A stretch of DNA of 64,000 nucleotides from Sweltsa coloradensis (GCA_024449915.1 JAMZAV010000167.1:1-64000); one strand, 5' to 3'; shown: positions 26,201 through 37,654, counted from the first letter of the stretch. Numbers and translations: made by a program. Notes: a model not told the origin generated them from the sequence alone.

Positions 26201-26542
26201 TTAATATCATTTTTATTTGTTACCAAAATTGTTGTTGTAAATGCATTGTTGGTGTAATGCTACTATTTCAAATATTTACTTAAATGTAGTTTATTGTTGT
26301 TTCTGCATCTATGTAATTAGATTTATTTAGTTGTCCTCCTTTGAAAATCAGTTTTTATAACTGAATAGGATAGACGTTAAATAAAAAAAAAAAATGAAAT
26401 GCAAGTAAATACCGTTCAATCTATTTGTTACAAACTGTTTACGTGTGTAGGCCTCCATTGTTTCAATCTCCCTACCCTGCCCACACAAGAGGACACACTT
26501 TCAAAATGCGAAGTACAAATATCTACAATACAAACTGACTAA

Positions 26543-26704
26543 TGGCGTTTTCCATTGGTATGCACTCGGCGAGTGCAGAGATGTCATTGTTGTCAACCTC
26601 CACTTGAATAACATTACAAAACTGAACAAATGAAAAGACAAGTGGCAATCCAGTGCGCACTAGGGCGCACTAGTGCGACCTGAGAGCGGCAATGGAAAAC
26701 GCCA
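26543..26704. mobile_element. Small MITE, PIF/Harbinger-like
   Basis: The 162-bp element has terminal inverted repeats TGGCGTTTTCCATTG and CAATGGAAAACGCCA. TAA flanks both sides (26540-26542 and 26705-26707), which fits the TWA target preference of PIF/Harbinger. The interior contains palindromic CACTCGGCGAGTG and GCGCACTAGTGCG-like words. Confidence 0.75.
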
Positions 26705-26707
26705 TAA

Positions 26708-29700
26708 ATACAAAGTATGTGCCACCTTACCTTGGCTGAAGGTAAGGATCGGTGTCAGTAGGCCTAGGCTAGGGCTTCCCGGGGACGGCGGGGGGGATGC
26801 CCGTAATTCAAAGGTCCACATGCAATTTCTTTATCACTTCACTTGGTCTAAAAAACGACCACCGGCTTCGAACTATGACTCATTCTGAACGTACAATTAC
26901 CGATAAACATTATGCATTATGCAACACTTGTTTCGCGTTTGTTACCGACAGGGTGCGAATTAACGACTCTGCAGAGGGATGGGATGGCTTAGAATAGTAT
27001 TTCGTTAGCAAACCGGGGCCTGGGCGAAACCCAGCCTTCGGAGGCGAATTTTTTGGGGGTATTATTGCCCTTGAGATGGCCGAAGAAGCGAGCGGAGGAA
27101 AATATGTGGGGGTATGATGGCGCTCAAGATGGCCTTAGAAGCGATCTGAGGTATTATTTTGAAAGGAATATGTGTAAATTGACGCATTATTTATTAACAT
27201 TACGAGATAAAGTCACTTGATATGTTATGAGATGAGATGGGAATCCAGAGGTGGGGATTTAGCCATCCCTGGCGGGGATACCTTTCAGTAAAACAGAGCC
27301 ACGGATGAAATTACCAGGGGGGAAATCCCCCCTATCCCCCCCGTCAATTCGCACCCTGGTTACCGAGATATGAGCACTTTAGTCGGAGAATGCCGCGTAG
27401 GTTAAAATGTTCGCACTATAATGGCATTCACGCCGACAATTCAGTGGAGGAACCTAGGGCCACACTTGACACTGGTCTTTTTCAAGACCCCTAATGTTGC
27501 CAATCATAGCTGAAAGGTTGACGAAGGTTTCAATAGAATATTGGTTTACTGCTGTCAGCCACTCAGCCCGTCTTCATTTAAATTCCAACTCGAGAAAAGG
27601 TACTGAAAACAACCATGCATATGCCATTGATTATACAAGCGTTATTTTAACGTTTTTCATAATTATAACGTATGTTAATCAATTCCTTGTCAAAAGATGG
27701 TCTGTGGGTGTTTTACATTTTAATTTTAACCAAATATTAAGATTTGTTCGCAAAATAACTTGACAATGTATTAAACTTATTTTACGTCTATCCTATGCAG
27801 TTATAAAAAACTGATTTACAAAGGACAACTAAATTAAATTATTATATGCCTATATACACATGGATAACGGTGTAATCCGTGTACACAAGAGTGAAGGAAC
27901 ATCCTGGATTCGAACGTGGAACGCAGACAACAGTAATATGAAATAACCCACGGGTTCTGCAGTGGTTTATAAACTATTGAAGGGTACTTAGTCATTCGTG
28001 TAGCATACCTCTACTCCTCTAGACAAGTTAATAATTAGTTATTATTCTGTAATTCGTCGAATATTCAATACACACTTTTGAATGAAAATGATGCTAAATC
28101 GCCTTTCAAAAAACTCAAATAACCGGAAAAGGGCAGCTAGACAGTGTGTGAAGTATAATTTTTACTCGACTCATCAATAATTAAATGATAAGATTAAATA
28201 ATATTAGTTACATTACTGGCCAGTGATTGAGTTTTATTACACAATACATTAATTTATAGTCTGCGAACCTTTTACAAATGCCAAAAAACAACCCTTTCGA
28301 AAAGAATTTGTTGAGGTTGAAAGGCTCATGACGAATAATAGAGGTATTTTACAACCATTTACCCAGGTTAACAATATGAAATGGGATGACAGGTGTGGGG
28401 TCTCTTGTATAAGTGATAGTTAAATCGTGTCTCATTTTTTTCATTTACTGATAATATAATATATAGTTTATTCAATTCATCAAGTCAAAACAAGGCCGTA
28501 AAATGTTTTTAAATCGAAATTGTAGCTCAATTCTAAGCGGAATTGCAAAACAAATAACATAAACTTTTGATATGATTTAATCGGATATTTTCTTAAAAAC
28601 GAAGATAAACACTTCTCCAAAAAACGAAAATGCTTAGAAAAATGTAAATAAGACAATGAATTTATTAAAATAGAGATAAGTCCTATCAACTTCACTTTTA
28701 GTTTAGAGACGGTATTCGTCTTTTGCACAATGGGGTTCACTTTGATACCAAACACTCCGGAGCATTGTTCAGTTGGAACCCTTTCTAAGGGTTGTACAAA
28801 ATGCGAATTTGTTGCCCACTGAACAGTCGATGTGAACTCCATTATAGTCACTGGGACTGCGAGGGATTGGATACACAAAGACTGCGGGGCAAAGCCTTAG
28901 ACGGTCTAAGGGCAAAGCGGGCGCGTTCCTTTCGCTTCTCGCAGCGCAGTTCAGTTATCGCGCTAGGCCGCAGCACCGCACGGTCAGCCTGCAAGTGACG
29001 CGTAGGCAAGCCCGCTGTACACCACAGAATCCTTGATCAATGCATGGAGTACTATTATAAATCCATGATCAATGCATGATCAGCTGTAGGCTACATCTCT
29101 GTATCTACAGAGGCTACAGCATGCAAGGATCGGCTAAATTAATTCTTTCTTTCTATCTTTCTTTCGTCTAAATTATTTACATTACTATTGGGCTTTTTGA
29201 CATAAATGAGCCATATGAGAGTCTTTTTTACCACTTGAATATCACATGCAGCATTTTCTTTCTGCGTTTAGTCTATTTATATATTAGTTAGCTACTATAT
29301 CGGCCTACATTAATTTGTGTGTGCATTTTACTCTTTTAAATTTGTAACGGACATAAGCATTAACTATAAGGGAGATTATAGATTAATCAACCAATCCACC
29401 AACAACCTTTTAGTTAATATTTATGACCGTTACATACGTAATACAACTTCGGATTTGTCAGTAGGCCCTAGTATATACGGGTTGTACGAAAAGATACATA
29501 CTGTTAGGATATTGTGGTGGCCTTGTCTGTAAATCTGAATGTAAATCACCACCTCGAACTAATTACACTGTATGGATTGGATTGGATATTGCTTAACATA
29601 ATGCTCTTCGGCTAGTCGAGACGAAGGAGTGGGGAGAGATGAGGAGGAAGTATGAACAGAAGGGAGGAACGAAACCTGGGACCGGCACGTAGCCTACTCC

Positions 29701-30639
29701 TTTGAAAAGTACCAAGGGGACCAACTGCTTACTGTCCCCATCCGAAAGGACGGTGTACCTTTGACAGTCATATCATTACTCATATAGGTTCCTCCACTAA
29801 TCCGGACTGCCGAGCAGACGTCGAGGCGAACGAAGCCGTTACCTACCTCTCGAACCCTCCATCTTCTCTAACCAGCGGAATACGTGAGTTTCAGGGCAGA
29901 GCGGGCACCCCATATAACCACTGTATTGTTCTTACAGTTGAACTCATATGTTCTTTCCATGCATGCATGTTTGTCAATTGACACCTAGGGCGTTAGACAG
30001 TAGAAGTGTCTCATGTTAGATGCAAATATAATATGCTTATATATTTTTTCCGATGGAAAGTTAATCGGCATTTCAGTAATTTGTTTGCCAAGTAGGGGAG
30101 TGAATTGGAATGCATGTTATTGTTTTTGCGTGTTTGAGTGTATATTATTTTTGCACAGTTTCAATACACGATGTTATAAAGGGTTATTTTCGATTAGTAC
30201 TATGCACTAGTATCTATGCAAAACAAAAAATGCCGGTTAACCCGATAGCGACCGAAACTTTATTTGTACCGTCTGGCAAAGAAAATCGTACATCGAACGA
30301 TATTGAGAAAAATTGTTTTTCCTTATAATTGAGGTGGAAGGCAACGATGTATAGAAACAATATAATAAAAATCGTCGCTCTAAATTAACTGTAGCACCAA
30401 GCTCAGAGTTCTACGTTTATCACAAAATTTGGTTAGGTTACGTCCCGCCCCAAAAAATTACCAAATATATTTCCTGTTATATTTGACCTCACTTTATCTA
30501 ACATTGCAGTAATTTTCCTTTGATTTTAAAATATCGTTTAGAAACCGATACAATAGCTTTAAATATAATCGTATATCTAACTACTAGGATTACTTGCAGC
30601 TTTAGACACTATAATCTTCTGAAGGACTATTAGTATAAA
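26708..30639. other. Non-coding stretch with minor repeats
   Basis: It contains GC-rich repeat copy 3 (27005-27050), a two-unit repeat of about 55 bp around CTTGAGATGGCC and CTCAAGATGGCC (27065-27140), a 17-bp palindrome CCTTAGACGGTCTAAGG (28895-28911) in a GC-rich patch, and short ATCAATGCATG repeats near 29035-29075. No exon can be defended. Confidence 0.4.
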
Positions 30640-31332
30640 CTAGGAAACGCTCAGTTGGACGCGTTGATAAGCGAGCACGTGCTATAGCTAGACCCACATT
30701 GCACATTTTTTTAAATTTTAAAATTTGCGACGTTCGCTGTCCACAGGGCAATATTTCCAATTAATTATTTATTATTGCCAAGGTATTTGGGTAAACCCGT
30801 GTGTAAATCTTTACTTTAAAAATCCACCGCCATCTAGAGGACCTTGACTCCTTGGGAAAACTATTGAAACTCTTTGTTGACAAATAATAGACTGCTTCCT
30901 CGAAAGTATTTTGATTACTTCTTGGTGGCAGTGCATTAGAAACTTGGCGCGTCTTTTCGTTGCCATGGCAACGTTACTTTTGTTATAATGTAATTTCCAT
31001 CTACACTACTTATCGGATCAAAATAAAATTAACATATTCGTGACCGGACGGACATTCTAAATGATTTGGCCATCTCAGATTTTGTCGCGGTTAGTTTAAA
31101 AAAAAAAAAACTTTCGGTTAACTTTAATGTAACTTTTTAACTTTTTGAACGATTTTGCCACAAAACTAATGGCATTCAATCGAGAACGAAGCTTGCGGAT
31201 GGTCAAAATTTCAACTCGATCCGAGCCTCCGTTCGAACGTTATCGCGAGACATACAAAAAAAAAAAAAAAAAAAAAAACAGTGACTAATTTTTCCGGCAG
31301 AGTCAAATGGAAACTCTCGCTTCGCTCGCTTA
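30640..31332 (-). mobile_element. Helentron-like non-autonomous element, family 2, copy 1
   Basis: Read on the minus strand, the element begins TAAGCGAGCGAAGCGAG. It ends with the inverted match CTCGCTTATC, the hairpin AACGC-GTCCAACTGA-GCGTT and the terminal TCCTAG. It is 693 bp long, has no open frame and contains a poly-A/T run. The same borders are shared by 31375-32086 and 35699-36380, so the ends are element-defined and not chance truncation. Confidence 0.8.
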
Positions 31333-31374
31333 ATTATTGTTCTCAGACGTTCATACACAATGATTCAATAGATA

Positions 31375-32086
31375 CTAGGAAACGCTCAGTTGGACGCGTT
31401 GATAAGCGAGCACGTGCTATAGCTAGACCCACAATGCACATTTTTTTAAATTTTTAAATTTGCGACGTTCGCTGTCCACAGGGCCATGTTTCCGATATTA
31501 TTTATTATTGCCAAGGTATTTGGGTAAACCCCTATGTAAATCTTTACTTTGTGGATAAAATCCACCGCCATCTAGAGGACCTTGACTCATTGGGAAAAAT
31601 ATTTTAAACTCTTTGGTGACAAATAATAGACTGCTTCCTCGAAAGTATTTTGATTACTTCTAGGTGGCAGTGCATTAGAAACTTCGCGCGTCTTTTCGTT
31701 GCCATGGCAACGTTACTTTTGTTATTATGTAATTTCCATCTACACTACTTATCGGATCAAACTAAAATTAACATATTCGTGACCGGACGGACATTCTAAA
31801 TGATTTGGCTATCTCAGATTTTGTCGCCGGTTAATTTGAAAAAAAAACTTTCGATTAACTTTAATGTAACTTTTTAACTTTTTGAACGATTTTGCCACAA
31901 AACTAATGGCATTCAATCGAGAACGAAGCTTGCGGATGGTCAAAATTTCAACTCGATCCGAGCCTCCGTTCGAACGTTATGGCGAGACATACAAACAAAA
32001 AAAAAAAAAAAAAAAAAAAACAAAAACAAAACGAGTGACAAATTTTTCCGGCAGAGTCAAATGGAAACGCTCGCTTCGCTCGCTTA
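31375..32086 (-). mobile_element. Helentron-like non-autonomous element, family 2, copy 2
   Basis: This is a near-identical copy of 30640-31332 in the same orientation, separated from it by only 42 bp. Both termini are intact: minus-strand start TAAGCGAGCGAAGCGAGCG and terminal hairpin plus TCCTAG. The internal A-run is longer than in copy 1. The length is 712 bp and there is no coding capacity. Confidence 0.8.
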
Positions 32087-32149
32087 ATCATACTTAAATA
32101 TGCTTTTGACTGCGTGTTTTCACGCATTTGAGAAATCACATTTTTCATT

Positions 32150-32398
32150 TTAACGTAAACATGAACATGAACGTGACCGTGAACATGAACATGAACGTAA
32201 AATGAACATGACCGTGACCGTGAACATGAACGTAAACATGAACATGAACGTGACCGTGAACATGAACATGAACGTAAAAAATCATGAACGTGGCCGTTAA
32301 CATGAACATGAACATGAACATGAACATGAACATGAACATGAACATGAACGTGAACATGAACTTGAACGTGAACATGAACTTGAACGTGAACATGAAAA
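32150..32398 (+). repeat. Hexamer-based minisatellite (AACATG/AACGTG)n
   Basis: About 250 bp of tandem six-base units alternate between AACATG and AACGTG, with occasional ACCGTG. The apparent minus-strand protein of repeating Met-Phe is a translation artefact. Confidence 0.95.
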
Positions 32399-32467
32399 AA
32401 TTAACAAGTACACATGATTACAAAATAAGTTCTTTGTAGCAGATTGCTTACACTTGAACAACTAAGC

Positions 32468-32702
32468 GGAAGAGAACTTAAGTGTGTGGCAGATCGTACG
32501 TACCCGCGTACCTGCAACGTATAGGAAGATGATCACGCCGATGAGAACCAGCAGGATCAAGATCCCAGCACTGATCGCTATGGGGAAGAGAACTTAAGTG
32601 TGTGGCAGATCGTACGTACGTACCCGCGTACCTGCAGCAACGTATAGGAAGATGATCACGCCGATGAGAACAGCAGGATCAAGATCCCAGCACTGATCGC
32701 TA
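32468..32702. repeat. 116-bp tandem duplication
   Basis: The block running from GGAAGAGAACTTAAGTGTG through CAGATCGTACG, CCCGCGTACCTGC and GATGATCACGCCGATGAGAA to CAGCACTGATCGCTA occurs twice (starts about 32468 and 32584). The units differ by a CGTA expansion, a GCA insertion and a one-base deletion. The copied segment includes most of the putative transmembrane exon and its donor site. Confidence 0.9.
32512..32581 (-). pseudogene. Partial duplicate of the transmembrane exon
   Basis: This left copy of the 116-bp duplication keeps the 3' part of the exon and the donor CAG|GTACGC, with the intact phrase CTGCTGGTTCTC. It lacks the acceptor and the first third of the exon, so it cannot be spliced as a normal exon. 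It shows what the reading frame of the other copy should be. Confidence 0.45.
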
Positions 32703-32732
32703 CTATGTTTCCAACACCCACCTCCTTCACTC
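32632..32732 (-). CDS. Putative internal exon encoding a transmembrane segment
   Basis: On the minus strand a pyrimidine-rich acceptor (TTTGTTTCCACAG) precedes 32732, and a donor CAG|GTACGC follows 32632. With one base restored according to the neighbouring copy, the 101-bp exon would read as VKEVGVGNIVAISAG followed by about 20 aliphatic residues (ILILLVLIGVIIFLYV), a textbook single-pass membrane helix. As written, a one-base deletion in CTGCTG(G)TTC makes a frameshift and a stop. I do not recognise the parent protein, and no partner exons were found. It could be a receptor or adhesion protein exon, live or pseudogenised, or the deletion could be an assembly error. Confidence 0.45.
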
Positions 32733-32849
32733 CTGTGGAAACAAACATTGACTAGTTATTCTTTAGTTGCGAAGATAAAGCCATGTTGCATTAAAACAAC
32801 GATGACTCAAAAATATTACTTATATTCAAGTTATTCTAGTGCAGTGTAA

Positions 32850-33150
32850 CCAGGAAAACGCCAATGTCGTTGTTAGACGTGTGAGCGAGTCATGTGTTGA
32901 GTACCCGGAAACATTTGCATTTAAGTTGATTGATGTAATATGAGGTATAAATGATGGGGTTTTGAGTTAAGTTGGTATAAGGGCGCGTCAACTGTATGAC
33001 CACAATGCGCCACTCTAGTCTATGATAGGCTAGGGAAGAAATAAAGACCCATGCCGGATCCAGCCTTAGGTAGGGGATGAAGAGAATGTCACAGGGTACC
33101 CAACACATGGCTCGCTCACTCGTCTTACAACAACTTTGGCGTTTTCCTAG
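32850..33150. mobile_element. CTAGGAAAACGC-clan element with two similar ends
   Basis: The ends are inverted repeats of about 58 bp (32850-32907 against 33093-33150). Each starts C(C/T)AGGAAAACGCCAA and continues with GTTGT-AGACG-GTGAGCGAG-CATGTGTTG-GTACCC. The outer 13 bases match the 3' end of families 1 and 2, and GAGCG plus CATGTGTT also recur there. The length is 301 bp and there is no open frame. A diverged copy lies at 7808-8063. Confidence 0.75.
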
Positions 33151-33210
33151 TTATGTATAATTATTTTTAATTATTGAGGAGTTGCAAAATAAACAAAACG
33201 TATAGTTGTT

Positions 33211-33493
33211 ACCGCCTTCGTTTCATGACACTTCGTTAATGTAGAATTCAAGATTGCCGCCGTGCTGTGCCGGCGCGGCGGCAGCGCGCTCGAGGCGAAT
33301 GTTTTTCGGACCAGCTACTACTCGCAGTTTTGTCGAGCAAACGGAGGTGTCGACTGTCGATGAAACGGCGGAGCCGGACTTCTCAAAGTTGTCGATGAAA
33401 CGGTGGTCACGAACATTTCAAATATTAAATGAATTTGTCGAGGAAACGGCGGTGTCGATGAAACGAAGTGTCGATGAAACGAAGGCGACCCAT
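33211..33493. mobile_element. MITE-like element with internal GTCGATGAAACG repeats
   Basis: The left end CGCCTTCGTTTCATGACACT and the right end GTGTCGATGAAACGAAGGCG are inverted repeats of about 25 bp. Inside, GTCGATGAAACG or GTCGAGGAAACG recurs at least four times (33356, 33392, 33436, 33455, 33467). No target duplication was identified. Confidence 0.6.
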
Positions 33494-35410
33494 TTTTACA
33501 TAATGATATTTCATTATCTATAAACAAAATCAATGCAAATAATGACTGAGAAAGTGGTGTGCAAGTCCTTAATTTTTAATTCGAGTCAAGTCCGAGTAAT
33601 TAGTCTTTTTTAAATTTGATGTGCTTTGACTATATATATTTTTTTAAATGTTCAATATTAATTTTATTTACTGTCTATATGTTGGCTCCAAAAGTGAAAG
33701 AGTAACATCTAATTGATTTAAAATGTTATCTCTCTCTAGATCATTTAATGAATGATGTAATGTTATTAGGGCTAGCTACGACATATATTTCTGTAGTGAG
33801 TGGTATTACTTGAAAATGTTGATACAGACATTATAGTGACATATTGTTATTATTTGTGCCAAAAAAAGTTCAGAACTTCCCAAAAGAATACAAATGTGTA
33901 TCAAATCAAAAGAATGAGGTTAGTATAATGGATATTCAGGGTTGGTCAGGCGCGTAGGAACGTTTTGAAAGTAGGGGGGAGGGGGCAAATTCATCAGAAG
34001 AATATGCTGCCGGCAGCTGGGGTCTGGGGCAAAGCCCCAACCGCCAGAGGCCCTGTACATTTTCACCACACTCCAGTTATTTCGTCATGTTTTAACTGCT
34101 TTCGGACTCTGTAGGCCTAAACGATGTTTTACTGCAACTATCTGCGTCTAAAAAAAAAATGAACGTGAAGTGGCCCATTTTAGTAAATTTCAACCTAATT
34201 TTTTTATGTAATGACGAAGCATACAGGCAAACATATTCGTTTTACCAAGGTGACTGTCGAATTGTATAAGTGTAAGTGCATATTTACTACATACTACATA
34301 CCTACGATACTGGGGTAAGGTAACGCCAAGAATAGATAACAATATTAACGTTTTCACACTCAAGCGCGACCCGGCACCTCCACCAAAATCATTGAATAGT
34401 ACAAGTACACCCAAAATGAATTATCTTCTTGGGAGCGGAAGAACTATATCAATGTTATTACTGTTAGTATTTATCAGAGGAGTGCATTTTTTTTATACAT
34501 TATCCTTCCCACGATACAGTTTGACAGAATCCGGGACATTTCCCATCCAAAATTGAAAACCGGTACAAAAAACGTCATTTTAACGAGTCTCTCGGGACAC
34601 CGGTACAAGTGTTCTGAAAACGGTACTGTACCGGTCAAACCGGTACGTCTGGTCACCTTAGCTAGACCCAGCCTTAGGGGTCATAAGGGGGGTCATACTT
34701 TCTGGTATGGTAATAGGACAAATTGCAGCGGATTTACTCAAAGAAAATTAGATGATTATCTGGAGTCTGAGTTTGATTTGAGATTGAGTTTTAATAGTGA
34801 AGCTATTGAAAATGAGGCCAGCGTCTGGAATTCTGCTGATCCCTTTTACAAAAATAGTGATTCGTAAAAATGCTTAAATGCGTAAAAACATTAGCTTATT
34901 AGGTGCATGGGTATTCATAACCTAATTTACTGAACAAATTGTCAGACCTCGCGTCGCCAAGCAACGTTGCAGTGGCGTAAACAGTTGACAAGATAACTCC
35001 CGTCTCTTCGCTTCGCGGGATCGCCGAAGTTTAAACAGGCCATAACATTTAATTTAAGGACAATGGTTTTGTTCTTGAAATCATTTTTATGGAATTGCAT
35101 TTTGAATGTCAGGCGGTGAATGCATTTTTCATACTGGCTATGTTTTGCATTTCTGTAATTTCTTTAATGGCTACAATCCAAAAATTACCAAATCTATCTC
35201 GACCGTTGTTTGAATTTGTGTCTTTCACATTGCACATGGACAGTGCGATTCAGAACAACTTGGAATTTATTATGTGCCTTGTTGCTAGGACGGCTCCAAA
35301 GTCACCATTTACATCGTTGGACTTATGTCCAAATCAGAAGGGCCATCAAATTCAAACTCGCAACCTTCTCGTGGTTTGGCCCGTGATTAGGGGAGTTTCT
35401 TTCCCTGAAA
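33494..35410. other. Non-coding stretch with GC-rich repeat copy 4 and one weak candidate exon
   Basis: 33945-34055 carries GCGTAGGAAC, a poly-G run and GGGGTCTGGGGCAAAGCCCC. The phrase TCTCTTCGCTTCGCGGGATC near 34998 has the CG-rich palindromic look of other element ends here. The candidate exon at 34729-34867 is listed separately. Confidence 0.4.
34729..34867 (+). CDS. Weak candidate terminal exon, unknown protein
   Basis: An AATTGCAG acceptor is followed by an open frame reading RKLDDYLESEFDLRLSFNSE and ending ASVWNSADPFYKNSDS, then a stop. The acidic, serine-rich composition is more protein-like than the other frames nearby. There is no recognisable domain, no partner exon and no polyadenylation signal that I can tie to it, so it may be chance. 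Confidence 0.2.
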
Positions 35411-35600
35411 CTAATGGCGAGCTCTAGGTTGTCGTCGGGGAACTTTCCCTTTCCCTTTGACTACCTCCCCGACGGCGACGACAATGACTACACGGACGGA
35501 TGATGACACAGACGGAGACGACCACGACGTGGGGGAACCCGTCTTCCCATACCCTTGTGGCTGGTTCTGACCAGCACAGGCCTGTCCACCCCTTGTCCCC
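35411..35600. repeat. Dispersed repeat, copy 2 (pair with 14690-15075)
   Basis: It has the same order of words as the first copy, including GTCGTCGGGG, GACGACAATGAC, GATGATGACACAGACG and the final GTGGCTGGTTCTGACCAGCA hairpin. Frames are not conserved. Confidence 0.6.
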
Positions 35601-35698
35601 CCGCGTCATCCCTTACGTCCCTCCCTTCGTCTCGATTAGCCAAGTTGCATAAATATGAGACTTTAAGCAATATCCAATCAATCCAAATCAGAAGTTTA

Positions 35699-36380
35699 CT
35701 AGGTAACGCTCAGTTGGACGCGTTGATAAGGGAGCACGTGCTATAGCTAGACCCACATTGCACATTTTTTTAAATTTAAAAATTTGCGACGTTCGCTGTC
35801 CACGGGGCCATGTTTTCAATATTATTTATTATTGCCAAGGTATTTGGGTAAACCAGTGGGTAAACCTTTACTTTGTGGATAAAATACACCGCCATCTAGA
35901 GGACCTTGACATCATTTCTTGGGAAAACTATTTTAACTGGTAACAAATAATACACTGCTTCCTCGATAGTATTTTGATTACTTCTAGGTGGCAGTGCATA
36001 GTGGCCAGAAACCTCGTGCGACTTTTCGTTGCCATGGTAACGTTACTTTTGTTAAAATATAATTTCAATCTACACTACTTATCGGATCAAAATAAAATTA
36101 ACATATCCGTGACCGGACGGACATTCTAAATTATTTGGCCACCTCAGATTTTGTCGCCGTTTAGTTTGAAAAAAAACCTTTCGATTAACTTTAATGTAAC
36201 TTTGTAACTTTTTTAACAATTTTGCCACAAAACTAGGTAATGACATTCAATCCAGATCGAAGCTTGCGGATGGTCCAAATTTCAACTCGATCCGAACCTC
36301 CGTTCGAACGTTATGGCGAGACATACAAAAAAAAACAGTGACTATTTTTTCCGGCAGAGTCAAATGGAAACGCTCGCTTA
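35699..36380 (-). mobile_element. Helentron-like non-autonomous element, family 2, copy 3
   Basis: It has the same termini and interior as 30640-31332, with small indels and CTAGGTAACGCT instead of CTAGGAAACGCT at the outer end. The GAGCG end is slightly shortened (minus-strand start TAAGCGAGCG). The length is 682 bp. Confidence 0.75.
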
Positions 36381-36393
36381 AAAATCTACCTTT

Positions 36394-36464
36394 TGCGGGA
36401 ATCGAACCCTGGACCTTCTACATTGGAAGCAGAGACGCTAGCCACAAAACCAACGAGCCACACA
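36394..36464 (-). repeat. tRNA-like sequence directly beside a Helentron-like end
   Basis: On the minus strand TGGCTCGTTGGTTTTGTGGC resembles an A box. The anticodon arm TCTGC-TTCCAAT-GTAGA folds, and GGGTTCGATTCCCGC is a good B box and T arm. The acceptor stem does not pair, so a tRNA-derived SINE or tRNA pseudogene is more likely than a working tRNA. Confidence 0.5.
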
Positions 36465-36809
36465 AATTTTATTTTGTTTTTTCTTGAGTATTTTTTATCA
36501 CAAATAACCCCTACATAAAATCACTGGTAATAGTGTGATGTGATAGTCTGTGTAAGTTTTTCTAAGTTTGGGAAATTACTACAAATTGACTCGTGTATTA
36601 TTTATTTTTGGTCAGTTTAAAGCGACATGCGCATATTGTTCCTAACAACTCTTTATCTAAGAATTTTTGGGGTGAATATTAAAAAGGTTAAAAACTTTTC
36701 TTTGTTTTCTGTTCTGTGTTTTTGTTTTTTTGCGTTTTCTTTTTAGCAAGGTTTGGGTAATGTTACTTTTACGTCTATAAGCAAAATCAAAGACTAATCT
36801 TTGGCTAAA

Positions 36810-37366
36810 CTAGGAAAACGCTTAAGTCCCGCCGCGTTGTTGGATGAGCGTAATTGGTGCATTGAGCTGCCATGTGTTATGCGGATTTTCTGTTGTTCTG
36901 TGAAAAAATCATTACTAAGTTGAAGATTTAAAAAAAAAAATTAAATTTAAAATAAAAAATAAACTTTAATTTTTAATTTTCGTAAAATTGCGATTTTCAT
37001 AAAAAATAATTATTCGATTGCGCTCAAATTTCACACGAATATACTAATTCATATAATGAAGGTTCTGTGAAAAAATCATTACAATCGGGTAAAGCATGTA
37101 GGTGTTATAAGTCAAAGAAATTTTTAAAAAATCAAAAAAAATCGTAAAATTGCGATTTTCATGAAAAAATATTTTTCGATTGCGCTCAAAAACGTGGCAG
37201 TTCTGAATTTCAGAGATTTTGAAGGTCTCCAGAAAATTTAATCGTAATTGGAGTATCGGTTTAGCCTGAATCGTGTTAACAAACAGCCAAAAATCAAAAA
37301 AAAAAAAAACATTCCGGATTTTTTTCTCCAGTGTAGTGAAATGGAATCTTCGCTACGCTCATCCAA
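36810..37366 (-). mobile_element. Helentron-like non-autonomous element, family 1, copy A
   Basis: On the minus strand it begins TTGGATGAGCGTAGCGAAGA. It ends with CGCTCATCCAA, the hairpin AACGC...GCGTT and TTCCTAG. The core has only about two of the 160-bp units (GAGCGCAATCGAAAAAT words), so it is shorter (557 bp) than the plus-strand copies at 47477 and 52294-54791. Confidence 0.8.
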
Positions 37367-37654
37367 TGAACAAATGACAACTGAATATCAGGTTTAATTA
37401 CATAATTTAATAACTATAAATTTACATTCTAAATAATTAACATACTAGTACCAAACATTCTAAAACTAAAGTAATAATTAAGGATATTAAATTACCAAAT
37501 AGCTGCGTATTTACAGCTGGCCGTGTGGCCACGAAGCTCAGGCGAAGAATAATAGGCCTTTGTTGTCCATCGTGGCGGCGTAGGCTCAAACGAGGAGGCG
37601 TAAGCCGCAAGTCCGAGTCTCGCATAAAGGTGGGTTTCCCATGTCTCATACCGC
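37367..37654. other. Non-coding spacer between two mobile elements
   Basis: No recognisable feature. The last eight bases (37647-37654) are the left target duplication of the following hAT element. Confidence 0.5.

Noticed and set aside
28480..28878. 132-codon minus-strand frame whose first half looks protein-like (TSTVQWATNSHFVQPLERVP)
   Set aside because: It has no recognisable domain, no clear splice signals and a low-complexity second half. I could not support it as an exon.
32145..32393. 82-residue minus-strand frame of repeating Met-Phe
   Set aside because: It is purely the translation of the (AACATG)n minisatellite.
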